Assembly: GCA_023212695.1 (NCBI GenBank)
Contig: JALCCG010000051.1
Location: forward strand, 37,824-101,823
Direction of reading: 5' to 3'
Source of the DNA: Sporisorium sorghi
Lineage: Eukaryota > Basidiomycota > Ustilaginomycetes > Ustilaginales > Ustilaginaceae
DNA: 64,000 nt
The translations under genes and the position numbers were made by a program. This document shows positions 43,743-53,112 of the stretch, piece by piece (the stretch's first letter is position 1; every line of letters begins with the position of its first letter). A model generated the notes under the pieces. The model searched no databases and was not told the origin of the DNA. It was given only the letters and a program-made list of their open reading frames with translations.

Positions 43743-45059
43743 TTATTGATTCGATTCAAAGATTCGAACGGTGCCATTGTAGAAGTCCGCAACGGCTTGC
43801 TCGACGCTCTTCCGGCCGAAGCCGATTTCCTGGCTTGTCGTTTGCGCCAGCTTGGAGAATTCAGCAAATCCCGGAGGATTGTAACTCACGTCAAAAGGTT
43901 CTGATTTTGTAGCCTCAGATACGAGACTTGTGTATTGGTATACAATTTCCTCCACCGGACCGGCTTCCTCCTGCAGTAGATTGCGGTTGGCTTCCGTTAC
44001 TGGAACGCCCCGGTCGCTGCCGAGAATTTTGGCGGCTTGTGGATCATTGATCCAGAAATCCATCAGGATAGCGACTTCCTTGGGATGCTTGGTATTCGCA
44101 TAACCGGACAATCCCTGGCTGGATTCGAATACAACACCCGTACCCTTGGGACCCCGCGGTACCGGATGGAGGATCAGCGGGTCCTCCGTCAGGCTCTGGA
44201 AAGCAGCCAGCTGGTTGGAAGGAAGGAGGCTCATGGCGGCCTTGCCTGTAATCAGCAGCGATTTACTAGTGTCGTCATGCGGATTGGATACCTGCATTTC
44301 AGGTGTGACCACACCACCTGCTGAAGACGTCTCCTCCCAATATTGGAACCATTCCTGGATGTCTTCTTTGGCAAAGCCCAGAGTTCCATTTTCCATATTA
44401 TACAGCTGTTTGCCGCGCTGCTTCAGATAGATGTCCATGCCATCGACGGTGAAGTTGTACGTTCCAAAAATGCCATCACCCAGCTTGTCAGACAGCTCCT
44501 TGCTGACAGCTGCGTAATCCTCCCAGTTCCAATTCGGCTCCGGCAAAGGGATTCCGGCCTTCTCGAACAGTGCCTGATTGATGACAATGCCCCGGGCATT
44601 CGCACCGGCTGAAATATGCTGCAGCTTCCCGTCGAGACGGCCATACTCAACCATGGTGGGATCCATTCCGTCCAGATTCAATTCACTGCCAACATACGGA
44701 TCCAGATCCAGAAGGACATTCTTTTTGGCATAGTCGACCACATTCCCGCCTAAGAAGAAGATATCCGGTGCCGTGCCGGATGCCAGCTGCGTATTCAGCT
44801 TGTCAAAATATCCTGAGGAGGGTGAGAATTCACCCATAATTTTAATATTCGGATGTTTCTCCTGAAACACCTTAAGCGCTTCGTTCGTAATATCTGCCCG
44901 TTTCTGGTCGCCCCACCACATCATGCGCAGTTCAACCTGGCCGCTCTCCGCGGCTCCGTTATCCGTATCTCCGCCAGCACCGGTATGATCCGTTCCGGAA
45001 CAGGCTGTTACGAACAACATGAGTCCTGCCAGCATACCCACCATAAATCGTTTTAACAT
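43743..45059 (-). CDS. ABC transporter sugar-binding lipoprotein (system B)
   Basis: A 438-aa family 1 solute-binding protein. Lipobox LFVTAC with cysteine at residue 20. Segments typical of the family are LRMMWWGDQKRADITNEALK, LASGTAPDIFFLGGN, GDGIFGTYNFTVDG and LLITGKAAMSLLPSNQL. It is the third transporter gene of system B; the permease gene lies 71 bases upstream. Being distal to the permeases is the reverse of system A. Ligand unknown; the downstream glycosidases suggest an oligosaccharide. Confidence 0.94.
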   Translation of the reverse strand: MLKRFMVGMLAGLMLFVTACSGTDHTGAGGDTDNGAAESGQVELRMMWWGDQKRADITNEALKVFQEKHPNIKIMGEFSPSSGYFDKLNTQLASGTAPDIFFLGGNVVDYAKKNVLLDLDPYVGSELNLDGMDPTMVEYGRLDGKLQHISAGANARGIVINQALFEKAGIPLPEPNWNWEDYAAVSKELSDKLGDGIFGTYNFTVDGMDIYLKQRGKQLYNMENGTLGFAKEDIQEWFQYWEETSSAGGVVTPEMQVSNPHDDTSKSLLITGKAAMSLLPSNQLAAFQSLTEDPLILHPVPRGPKGTGVVFESSQGLSGYANTKHPKEVAILMDFWINDPQAAKILGSDRGVPVTEANRNLLQEEAGPVEEIVYQYTSLVSEATKSEPFDVSYNPPGFAEFSKLAQTTSQEIGFGRKSVEQAVADFYNGTVRIFESNQ

Positions 45060-45130
45060 AGTTAATCCCCCCGGTTTAAATATAATTTGAAATGTGCTTC
45101 ATGCTCACGAACAGAACAGACAGCGCGTGA

Positions 45131-45970
45131 CTACTTCAGGCCCGTTGTGGCAATGCCCTCGAGAAAATACCGCTGAAACACAAGAAAGATGATGGTCACA
45201 GGCAGCAGCGACAGCGTGGACATGGCGAGCAGCGCCCCCCAATCCGATTGTCCCGATGGATCGAACAGGGACCGAATTCCCAGCTGTACGGTGAACAGAT
45301 CAATTTTGCTCAGATAAATCATCTGGCTGAAGAAATCATCCCAGCTCCAGATAAACGTGAAGATGGCTGTTGTAATGAGCGCGGGAACAAGCAGCGGCAC
45401 TACGATTCTAAAAAAGATCTGCGGCTGTCCGCAGCCGTCGATGGTGGCACTCTCGTCCAATTCCCGCGGAATTCCCCGGATAAACTGAACCATCAGCAGA
45501 ATGAAGAAGGAGTCCTGCGCCAGCCACTTGGGCAGAATGAGCGGGAAATACGTATTAATCCACTGCAGCTCGTTATACAGAATGTACTGGGGCACCAGTG
45601 TCACATGGTAAGGTAGCATAATCGTCACCAGCATGATGCTGAACCACAGGCTCTTAAACTTGAATTTCAGCCTGGAGAACGCGTAGGCCGCGAGTGAGCA
45701 GGAGATGACATTTCCGATGACGCTCAGTGCCGAGATCAGCAGGGAGTTGCTGAAGAACCTGCCGAAGGAGATGCCCTGCAGCCCTTTCCAGCCGTTCACA
45801 TAATGATCCAGCGTAAAGGCTGTCGGGATAAGGCTGCTGTCGGTAAAGATGAGTTGATTTGGTTTGAACGAGCTCAGAATTAGCCATAACACCGGATAGA
45901 GCATCGCCAGTCCGAGGAGGATAATGGCAGCATGCCTGCCGGCTTGAACCAGTTGTCTCTTGAGTGGCAT
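45131..45970 (-). CDS. ABC sugar permease, MalG type (system B)
   Basis: A 279-aa six-helix permease. The EAA loop is ELDESATIDGCGQPQIFFRI near 180-200. The frame opens at 46072, but GGGAGG before the second ATG (MPLKRQL, 45970) sets the start. The MalF-type gene ends 5 bases upstream. It forms the channel with its partner. Confidence 0.92.
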   Translation of the reverse strand: MPLKRQLVQAGRHAAIILLGLAMLYPVLWLILSSFKPNQLIFTDSSLIPTAFTLDHYVNGWKGLQGISFGRFFSNSLLISALSVIGNVISCSLAAYAFSRLKFKFKSLWFSIMLVTIMLPYHVTLVPQYILYNELQWINTYFPLILPKWLAQDSFFILLMVQFIRGIPRELDESATIDGCGQPQIFFRIVVPLLVPALITTAIFTFIWSWDDFFSQMIYLSKIDLFTVQLGIRSLFDPSGQSDWGALLAMSTLSLLPVTIIFLVFQRYFLEGIATTGLK

Positions 45971-45975
45971 ATCCA

Positions 45976-46890
45976 TTACCTCCCTTCCTGGTTGTCCCCG
46001 TAGAACACCCAGAACTTCGATGTGAGAAAGACAATTGCGGTGAACACCCCGATGATGACCAGCATGATCCATGCCAAGGCTGAGGCGTATCCCATATCAA
46101 AGAACGAGAAGCCCTTCAGATACAGATACAAGGTGTAGAACATCGTGGCGTCGAGCGGTCCTCCCCGGCCGTCCCCGATAACATAAGCTGGCGTGAAGGC
46201 TTGGAAGGAATTGATCATGCTCATGATCAGGTTGAAAAAGATGACCGGTGACAGCATCGGGAGTGTGATGCCGAAGAACTGACGGAGCTTTCCTGCACCA
46301 TCTACGCCCGAGGCTTCGTATAAATCGGCAGGAATCTGTTTCAGACCGGCAAGGAAGATGACCATGGCCGACCCGAACTGCCAGACGGACAGGGTGATGA
46401 TCGTATAGACTACATAGTCGGGATGGGCAATCCAGGATGGCCCCGTGATGCCGAACCAGCTCAGGAACTGATTGACCAGTCCGCTGCCATCGAAGATTTG
46501 ACGCCAGACAATGGCAATGGCCACGCTTCCCCCCAATAGGGAAGGGATGTAATACACGGTTCGGTAAATGCCGAGTCCGCGAATGCCCTTGTTCAGCGCC
46601 ATCGCCACCAGCAGCGCGAATGCAAGCCTCAGCGGCACGGACAAGAACACATAGTAGAACGTTAGCCACAAGGATCTTAGGAAGGTATCGTCTTCGGTAA
46701 AGATCTGGACATAGTTGCTGAGTCCCGTCCAAGTCGGCGATGACAACAGGTTGAATTTCGTCATGGATAAGTACAGTGATGCAATCATCGGCCCCAGCGT
46801 CAGACAGAAGAAGCCGATGAGCCAAGGCAGAAGAAACAAGTAGGCTGTCTTATTCTGCTGGCCGTATAAGGGCTTGGACAGCTTTCTCAT
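45976..46890 (-). CDS. ABC sugar permease, MalF type (system B)
   Basis: A 304-aa permease with six helices and EAA loop DLYEASGVDGAGKLRQFFGI near residues 205-225. The start MRKLSKPLYG has GGGAGGCATAAC before it. First transporter gene of the unit that runs through the glycosidases; the regulator genes lie just upstream on the same strand. A cre-like site precedes it. Confidence 0.93.
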   Translation of the reverse strand: MRKLSKPLYGQQNKTAYLFLLPWLIGFFCLTLGPMIASLYLSMTKFNLLSSPTWTGLSNYVQIFTEDDTFLRSLWLTFYYVFLSVPLRLAFALLVAMALNKGIRGLGIYRTVYYIPSLLGGSVAIAIVWRQIFDGSGLVNQFLSWFGITGPSWIAHPDYVVYTIITLSVWQFGSAMVIFLAGLKQIPADLYEASGVDGAGKLRQFFGITLPMLSPVIFFNLIMSMINSFQAFTPAYVIGDGRGGPLDATMFYTLYLYLKGFSFFDMGYASALAWIMLVIIGVFTAIVFLTSKFWVFYGDNQEGR

Positions 46891-46938
46891 GTTATGCCTC
46901 CCTTCAGATGGATGAGAATGGGCGGTTACCCTGAGATG

Positions 46939-46952
46939 TGAAGCCGCTTACA
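46939..46952. promoter_or_regulatory. cre-like site before system B transporter
   Basis: TGAAGCCGCTTACA (complement TGTAAGCGGCTTCA) matches the cre consensus with one mismatch on either strand. It lies 49 bases before the first permease gene. Confidence 0.5.
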
Positions 46953-47012
46953 ATTGAGGCGGCGTTACTTCTGGTAAACTCATCATACCGGGGAAGGGGA
47001 GGGGCCGGAATC

Positions 47013-48611
47013 TCATTTCTTCGGATCATCATGTTCGATTTTTTCGGATTGCGATAATCGGAACTCGGATGGGCTTATGTTGAACATTTTTTTGAACTTG
47101 GAGCTGAAATAGCCGGGAGATGAGAAGCCGGCGAGCTCTGCAATATCCCATACGGTTAAGGTAGTTTCCTTCAACAGGCGTACGGCGTGTTTCATACGGA
47201 CTTCCGTAACATAGTGAATAAAGGATATGCCTGCACCTTCCTTGAACATTTCCGAGAAGTAGGTAGGGTGGTAGTTGTATTGTTCAGCTAACGAGGTCAG
47301 CGTTAATTCCTGCATATAATTCTCCTCGATATACCGTTTGGCTGACTCGATCAGAGTAGCTTCCCCGCCCTCAGAGACCTGCTGCTGATCCACAAAATCC
47401 TGCGCCCACTGCATCAGCAAACGCTCTGCCTGCTCGGGAGTCTCCATCCACAGCACCCATTCCGGCGAAATCCAGTGAGGCTCCCTTCCCTGAGAATACC
47501 CCATGAAGTCAGCGGCGGCGGACTCCATCAGCAGTGAAATTTGAAAAAGGCTCCGGACCAAGCGGGAAGGAGAGAGCTGGTATGCCTCGGCAAGCTCCTT
47601 CCGGATGACGCTGCGAAAGGAATCCAGCTCGCCCCGAATCAGACAGCGGTGCAGTGTTCGATTGGTTTCCTCCGGGAGTAATGGACTGTGGTCTGTTACG
47701 GGCGTGCGGTCCTGTTCCTTTTGACGCTCTGCCAGATTCCACGCCAAGAGCGAATGAATATACCCTTCTTTCCAGCGTTCAAGTCCCGATACGGGAAGTC
47801 CCAGCCCGACCTGCACATCCATGGTTAAATAGGAAGCCGCATCTTCCGCGAGCTTGCGTGTGAATTCGTGCTGAACGCCGTCAAGCGTAATGAAGAACAT
47901 GATTCCGGGATGGGCTGCGTCATGAAATACCTGGATGCTGCCGGGATAAGACTGGGCGATTTCATGGCAGACCATCTCGAACGGCAGGTGAAGCTGCTCT
48001 GGCGCGCGCCCTTTGGGAGTATGCTGTATGCTGGACTCCCTCATGCCTGCGGCTACGAAGCAGACCCTGTGATCCTGCCATGATTCCAGGTGGAACAGCC
48101 GAATCCGTTCCGGCAGCGAGGAAGCCGGAAGCCGGTTGCCTCGCACGAGATCCAGCAGGAAGCGTTCCTTCATTTCCTTGTAATACTGGGAGAGACGCCA
48201 CTGCATCATTTCCGAATCGTCCCGTACCTTGCGGTTCTTATCCAATTCCGCTTTGATTTTGGTCAGTGCTGTTCTCAGATCCTCCCGGGTTACGGGCTTC
48301 AGCAAATAATCCATGGCTTGGCTGCGGACGCCGGCTCTGGCGTATTGGAAATCCTCGTATCCGGTTATGATGATGATCTGGATGGAAGGATTGTGGCTTC
48401 GGCAAGTATCCAGCAGACGGACTCCGTCCATAACGGGCATATTCATGTCGGTTATGAGCAGGTCAAAGCGTTCTGCTCGCAAGAGCGCTTCGGCTTCTAC
48501 GCCGTTTGCGGCCTCCCCCGAAATGGCAAAGCCCATGCCCTCCCAATCCACCTTCAGCTTCAGCCCTTCGCGGACTTCGATCTCATCGTCAGCGATCAAT
48601 ACGTTGTACAT
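47013..48611 (-). CDS. YesN-type AraC response regulator (system B)
   Basis: A 532-aa regulator: receiver residues 1-120 with VLIADDE, phospho-aspartate in LLITDMNMPVMDG near residue 55, and Lys in YLLKPVTRED; a long linker; AraC DNA-binding domain about 425-525 (LTSLAEQYNYHPTYFSEMFK and WDIAELAGFSSPGYFSSKFK). The start ATG has GGAGGAAT before it. It overlaps the kinase gene by 23 bases. The transporter and glycosidase genes downstream are likely its regulon. Confidence 0.94.
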   Translation of the reverse strand: MYNVLIADDEIEVREGLKLKVDWEGMGFAISGEAANGVEAEALLRAERFDLLITDMNMPVMDGVRLLDTCRSHNPSIQIIIITGYEDFQYARAGVRSQAMDYLLKPVTREDLRTALTKIKAELDKNRKVRDDSEMMQWRLSQYYKEMKERFLLDLVRGNRLPASSLPERIRLFHLESWQDHRVCFVAAGMRESSIQHTPKGRAPEQLHLPFEMVCHEIAQSYPGSIQVFHDAAHPGIMFFITLDGVQHEFTRKLAEDAASYLTMDVQVGLGLPVSGLERWKEGYIHSLLAWNLAERQKEQDRTPVTDHSPLLPEETNRTLHRCLIRGELDSFRSVIRKELAEAYQLSPSRLVRSLFQISLLMESAAADFMGYSQGREPHWISPEWVLWMETPEQAERLLMQWAQDFVDQQQVSEGGEATLIESAKRYIEENYMQELTLTSLAEQYNYHPTYFSEMFKEGAGISFIHYVTEVRMKHAVRLLKETTLTVWDIAELAGFSSPGYFSSKFKKMFNISPSEFRLSQSEKIEHDDPKK

Positions 48612-50403
48612 GATATTCCTCCTGTACCGGTAGAATCAGTTCGATGCATGTGCCCGCTTGAACTCCATTCCGGATATGGACGGCAAACAAGGCACCGTAA
48701 TGCAGGCGGCAGCGTGCAATCACGTTGCCGAGTCCGATGTGCCAGCTCTCGCTCCGCAGGATCGGCTCTAGCTGAGAAGCTGCCATGGGGTCCTGCAGCT
48801 TGCGGATGATCTCGGACGGCATGCCGGGGCCATTGTCCGCAATGCTGAAATGCAGGCGGTTATCCACTCTGCTGATCCGGATATCCACCTGTGCCGTGGT
48901 CTGATGCTGGAAGCTGTATTTGACGGCATTCTCGATCAGCGGTTGAAGAATGAACTTGATCATGACCAGTGAATCCAGCTTGCCCTCCTCCGTGATGGAG
49001 ATGCCGAGTTTATGACCGAAGCGGGTTTGCAGAATGGAGATATAGTGCCGGACATAAGCCAGCTCTTCCTCAAGCGGGACCCGATCGTCGCTCGTATTCA
49101 TGGAGAATCGCATCATTTTGCCAAGGTCCTCGATGACCTGGACGGTATCCTCCGTCCGGCGCTGCATGGCCAGACTGCTTACCAGCTCCAAGGTATTGAA
49201 CATGAAGTGGGGATTAATCTGCATGAGCAGGGCTTTGTATTCCGCTTGCTGGCGGAGCAGCTTCAGCTCGAATTCATTCTGGATATGCTGCCGCAGGCGG
49301 CTGACCATGTAGCGGAAGGTCGAGATGACGTAACTGACCTCGCTTTTTACGTTTTTGTCGGGAGGCAGAAGGGAATCCGCCTGATCGAAAGCGCCCCGCT
49401 GCACCTGCCTCATGGCCAGAACCAGTCGCGTTAAAGGCTTGGTGACGCCATAGGAGAGCCATGCTGCGGCAAACAGGGAGACCAGAATCAGGACAACCGT
49501 AACTACCAAGATCGTGCTCTGAAGTTTGTGAAGAGAGGAATATAACTCCTTTTCCGGTGCCAGACCTGCCAGCATCCAGCCGGTACGCCCCAGCTTTTTG
49601 TGTACCAGAATGTCTCGCTGCCCCTCATCGTTGGTCAGATAGACAACTCCTGATTTGATCGGGCCGTTTCGAATACGGTCGATTTCCGCTATAGCCCGAG
49701 CACCAAGCTCATGCGCCTGCTGGGAGAGAATAGGGCTTCCCTGTTCATTAAGCAGAAAAATCGTGCTATTCTTGGCCAAATGGATGCGGCTGAGCGGCTC
49801 CAGAAAATAGGATTCGCTGACGTTCACCTTCATCACGTTCTGTGCCGTCGCATGATGGAAGGTACCGAGAGGCATCAGCAGGCTGACAACCGGATTGCCG
49901 TGATCCCTTACGCGTTCATGCTGATCCGTATGGGCAGCCAGCCAGTGGTCCCCGGACGTGAAGAAGTTTCTGTACCACGATTCTTGCATAAAGGCGGGGT
50001 CATTCGCGACTTGGTTCTCGCTGCCGATGCGAAGCCCGTTCCGCCGGTAGACGGAAACGTCGGAGATGCTGGTATAGCTGTTGGTGGCCTGGGTCAGGAA
50101 TCGGCTCATCGCGAGATTAGCAAGCATTTTCTCCCCTTCGGGAAGGCTCGGGTCGCGTATGGCGTTATCCCAGTTCTTGGCCATGTCGCTGTTGAAGACC
50201 AGGGAGGCGACATCGTAAATCTGCATTTGGACCATGTCCACGTACGAGCCGTATTCCTCCATCTTCTCCAGGGCCGAGGATTCAATGTAGGAGCGGATTA
50301 CGGTTCGCGATTCTGTAAAGAGCAGGAAGGAGAGCGTGCCGAAAGAGAGGACGAACAGGACAACGATAAAGGCGATCAGACGGCTTTTTAATGAGAAGAA
50401 CAT
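48589..50403 (-). CDS. YesM-type sensor histidine kinase (system B)
   Basis: A 604-aa membrane kinase. Membrane helices near residues 8-28 (LIAFIVVLFVLSFGTLSFLL) and 297-318 flank an extracytoplasmic sensor. HAMP (GVTKPLTRLVLAM) follows. The His box is in QINPHFMFNTLE near residue 400, N box LQPLIENAVKYS, G box IADNGPGMPS. The second of two adjacent ATGs is chosen because AAGGAGGG lies 6 bases upstream. The kinase and its regulator are coupled by overlap. Confidence 0.94.
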   Translation of the reverse strand: MFFSLKSRLIAFIVVLFVLSFGTLSFLLFTESRTVIRSYIESSALEKMEEYGSYVDMVQMQIYDVASLVFNSDMAKNWDNAIRDPSLPEGEKMLANLAMSRFLTQATNSYTSISDVSVYRRNGLRIGSENQVANDPAFMQESWYRNFFTSGDHWLAAHTDQHERVRDHGNPVVSLLMPLGTFHHATAQNVMKVNVSESYFLEPLSRIHLAKNSTIFLLNEQGSPILSQQAHELGARAIAEIDRIRNGPIKSGVVYLTNDEGQRDILVHKKLGRTGWMLAGLAPEKELYSSLHKLQSTILVVTVVLILVSLFAAAWLSYGVTKPLTRLVLAMRQVQRGAFDQADSLLPPDKNVKSEVSYVISTFRYMVSRLRQHIQNEFELKLLRQQAEYKALLMQINPHFMFNTLELVSSLAMQRRTEDTVQVIEDLGKMMRFSMNTSDDRVPLEEELAYVRHYISILQTRFGHKLGISITEEGKLDSLVMIKFILQPLIENAVKYSFQHQTTAQVDIRISRVDNRLHFSIADNGPGMPSEIIRKLQDPMAASQLEPILRSESWHIGLGNVIARCRLHYGALFAVHIRNGVQAGTCIELILPVQEEYHVQRIDR

Positions 50404-50451
50404 CATTTTCCCTCCTTACCGAATGGACTTCAAGGCTGCCCTTGGAAATAG

Positions 50452-50480
50452 AAAAAAAGACTGCGTGAATGACGCAGCCT
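50452..50480 (-). terminator. Terminator between dehydrogenase and system B kinase
   Basis: Stem CTGCGT/ACGCAG (50461-50466 with 50472-50477) followed on the minus strand by a run of seven T. Confidence 0.7.
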
Positions 50481-50518
50481 TTGCTTAAGAGAATTTGCTT
50501 GAAGCAGCCTTGTACTGC

Positions 50519-51808
50519 TTAGAAACGAACCAGGTTGCTGATTCGTACAGGCATGCCGGTAGCGATGGCGCGGTTGGCTGCAATTCCTGTCAGTATGGAT
50601 CTTGCTCCATCAATATGGTTCGCAGCGCGGGCGTATGGATCCTCCACGGGCTCCCCGAACAGATCGTTCAGGAGAACCGGGTCGCCTCCCCCATGCCCGC
50701 CTTCTTGCTCTTCTACATGAACCTCGTACGGGGCATCAAACGTCGGGAGCACCCGCAGCGTTTTACCGATTAACGCGCCTTCCAGATTCTTGTCACCCAG
50801 CGAGTTCACGTAGGATTGCTCCACAATAGTCATCTCGATCCGGCCTTTGGTGCCGTTGATGGCGATGCGGTAACCTTCCCACGGCTGGTAGGCGACAAGG
50901 GAATAGGTCAAAATGGCCTTGTTCTGGTACCGTACAAGAACGCCCATCGTATCCTCGATGTTGATGCCGTCCCCGAATACGCTTTGATCCCGCTGATAGC
51001 CATCCTCCGGCTCGGCATCCAAATACATGGCTTTGAGGTGGTCATCGGAATCCAGATGGAGCGCAAAAGGGTCTTCCTTGGCGATCGGATTGCCGGTTGC
51101 CCGATTGTAAAATTGGGTTACGCCCCGTTCTTCCGCGTTCTCTCTACCATAATACATGAGATCCCCGAATGCGAAAACGGTTTCAGGATGGGAGCCGATC
51201 CAGAAATTGACTAAATCAAAGTGATGGGTCGATTTATGAACGAGCAACCCCCCGCTGTTTCGCTTGTCCCGGTGCCAGCGGCGGAAGTAATCCGCCCCGT
51301 GACGGGTGTTCAGCAGCCATTCGAAGTGGACGGAAGTCACCTGTCCGATGGCGTCATTCATAATCAGCTCCCGTACCTTGGTATGGTGCGGAGCATAACG
51401 GTAGTTGAAGGTTACCCGTATATTTTGTCCGGTCCGCTTGGCGGCATCCAGGATCGCTTGGCATTTCTCCTCATCGACGGTCATCGGCTTCTCGGTCACG
51501 ACGTCGCAGCCAAGCTCCATCGCGCGAATGATGTACTTGTGATGGGTGCGGTCGATGCTGGTCACAATGACGAAGTCCGGCTTCTCGTTCTCAATCATCT
51601 GATCGAACTGATCCGCAGGATAGGTAGGAACCTCGGCATATCCATATTTGTCTCTCAGCAGCTGATTCGCGTAATTCATGCGGGTCTGGTTTATATCGCA
51701 AAAGGCAGCAAGCTCGGATTTGTCGCGGAAGTTCTGGGCCAGGGCTCCGTAAAAGAACTCGGCGCGGCCGCCCGTTCCGACCAATACATAGCGTTTCTTG
51801 TCACTCAT
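50519..51808 (-). CDS. Gfo/Idh/MocA-family oxidoreductase
   Basis: A 429-aa NAD(P)-dependent dehydrogenase, longer than the 340-aa form at 39954. Rossmann segment YVLVGTGGRAEFFYGAL at residues 6-22; the family EKP motif is in CDVVTEKPMTVDEEK near 90. Other marks are NYRYAPHHTKVREL, HKSTHHFDLVNFWIG and VRYQNKAILTYSLVAYQPWEGYR. It stands between the system B kinase (after a terminator) and a divergent AraC gene, and a cre-like site lies upstream. A decayed fragment of a related gene is at 55757-55860. Confidence 0.93.
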   Translation of the reverse strand: MSDKKRYVLVGTGGRAEFFYGALAQNFRDKSELAAFCDINQTRMNYANQLLRDKYGYAEVPTYPADQFDQMIENEKPDFVIVTSIDRTHHKYIIRAMELGCDVVTEKPMTVDEEKCQAILDAAKRTGQNIRVTFNYRYAPHHTKVRELIMNDAIGQVTSVHFEWLLNTRHGADYFRRWHRDKRNSGGLLVHKSTHHFDLVNFWIGSHPETVFAFGDLMYYGRENAEERGVTQFYNRATGNPIAKEDPFALHLDSDDHLKAMYLDAEPEDGYQRDQSVFGDGINIEDTMGVLVRYQNKAILTYSLVAYQPWEGYRIAINGTKGRIEMTIVEQSYVNSLGDKNLEGALIGKTLRVLPTFDAPYEVHVEEQEGGHGGGDPVLLNDLFGEPVEDPYARAANHIDGARSILTGIAANRAIATGMPVRISNLVRF

Positions 51809-51875
51809 CTCTATCGCCTCCTTGAATATAGCTCTAGCCTATAACAAGGGAACACTTCTTTCGCCGCATTTTATG

Positions 51876-51889
51876 CGTAATCGCTTTCA
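51876..51889. promoter_or_regulatory. cre-like site in divergent promoter region
   Basis: CGTAATCGCTTTCA matches the CcpA consensus at 13 of 14 positions. It overlaps the -35 of the AraC promoter and lies 67 bases before the dehydrogenase start on the other strand. Confidence 0.5.
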
Positions 51890-51912
51890 AATGCCGCATA
51901 TTTTGCTATAAT
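51885..51912 (+). promoter_or_regulatory. Sigma-A-like promoter of AraC gene
   Basis: -35 TTTCAA (51885-51890), 16-base spacer, -10 TATAAT (51907-51912). The start codon is 22 bases after the -10, so the leader is very short. Confidence 0.55.
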
Positions 51913-51934
51913 CCAAGGAAAGGGGGACAGCTAT

Positions 51935-52801
51935 GTGACGAAGCCATTTCGAGCGGATTACCATGATCCTGCCGGATATCTGGATATCGAATATGACCGC
52001 CGCATCGGGTACTTCTCGATGACGGTTGACCATCTTCATGATCATTACGAGCTGTACTACCTGTTGTCGGGCGAGCGCATATACTTCATTAAGGACCGCT
52101 CCTATCGGGTCAGAGCCGGGGATCTCGTATTCGTTGACCGGAATGCCGTTCACAAGACGCTGGACAGCGGCAGGCCGGATCATGATCGGGTTGTCCTCTA
52201 TATCAGGCCGGAGCTGTTCACGGAGCTGGCTATTTCGCCTGAATTGGCCGAAGGATTGAAGGAGCCGTTCGGTTGGGATATTCCGATTCTGAGACTTCCT
52301 TCACCGGCAAGCGAAGCCATGGCGCGAATGGTCAGCGAAATGGTGGACGAGATGGTTCATCCCCAAGCCGGAAGCTGCTTGCTGCTCCGGCACCGATCGG
52401 TTGAATTGCTGCTGTACGCATACCGCAATCAGCAGCTGGGCGCGGTGCGTTCCGCCGATACCGAGCCCATTCTTCATCCCAAGACCCAAGCGGTGGTCCG
52501 TTATCTGAACGATAACTATCAGAAAGGTTTTACGTTGCCCGGGGTAGCGGAGGCGTTCCGAATCAGCCCGCACTATCTCAGCCGGCTGTTTAAGCAAACG
52601 ACGGGCTTTACCTTCAGCGATTATCTGAATCTGCTTCGGGTTAAGGAGGCGCAGCGCTTGCTGCGCGAAAGCGATGATTCCATTACGGATATCGCCATGC
52701 GTGCAGGATTTAGCAACTTCTCCCATTTTGGGAAGGTGTTCAAGCGGACGGTGAATGCTTCACCGAGGCAGTATCGTCAACAGTATCGAATGCGAAGTTA
52801 A
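51935..52801 (+). CDS. AraC-family transcription regulator
   Basis: A 288-aa regulator with a cupin-like sensor in residues 15-110 (DHLHDHYELYYLLSGERIYF, GDLVFVDRNAVHKT) and AraC DNA-binding domain about 185-285 (LPGVAEAFRISPHYLSRLFK, ITDIAMRAGFSNFSHFGKVFK). Start is GTG with AAGGGGGAC upstream; an out-of-frame ATGTGA overlaps it at 51933. Divergent from the dehydrogenase gene, which is its probable target. End of the normal-composition region before the AT-rich island. Confidence 0.92.
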   Translation: MTKPFRADYHDPAGYLDIEYDRRIGYFSMTVDHLHDHYELYYLLSGERIYFIKDRSYRVRAGDLVFVDRNAVHKTLDSGRPDHDRVVLYIRPELFTELAISPELAEGLKEPFGWDIPILRLPSPASEAMARMVSEMVDEMVHPQAGSCLLLRHRSVELLLYAYRNQQLGAVRSADTEPILHPKTQAVVRYLNDNYQKGFTLPGVAEAFRISPHYLSRLFKQTTGFTFSDYLNLLRVKEAQRLLRESDDSITDIAMRAGFSNFSHFGKVFKRTVNASPRQYRQQYRMRS

Positions 52802-53112
52802 TGGCGCGCTGTTTTTAGGTTTCTGAAACAATATTAAAGAAAATATATGATTGGGTAGGGGAGATAGCTCCGAATAAATATTTTGGGGATATCCATAACT
52901 TTAGTTGGTTTCGGGTGTTAATTATAATAGAGCGAGCGAGCTTGAGACTTTTATTAGACTTCACCAGTATCAATTTATTAATATACTTGCCTTACATAAA
53001 ATATTGTTATATAATGTTAATACACTCTATATTTGGTATATATAATATTTACTGGAATATTAATCTCGAGATTACTCCTTAGAGTGAAATAAAAAATAGA
53101 GGAGATGTGATC
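52802..53112. other. AT-rich intergenic stretch at island edge
   Basis: Base composition drops sharply here. No gene. It holds the promoter at 52987-53015. A palindromic GAGCGAGCGAGC run lies near 52931-52942. Confidence 0.6.
52987..53015 (+). promoter_or_regulatory. Sigma-A-like promoter of secreted-protein gene
   Basis: -35 TTGCCT (52987-52992), 17-base spacer, -10 TATAAT (53010-53015). The leader before the gene is about 90 bases. Confidence 0.65.
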
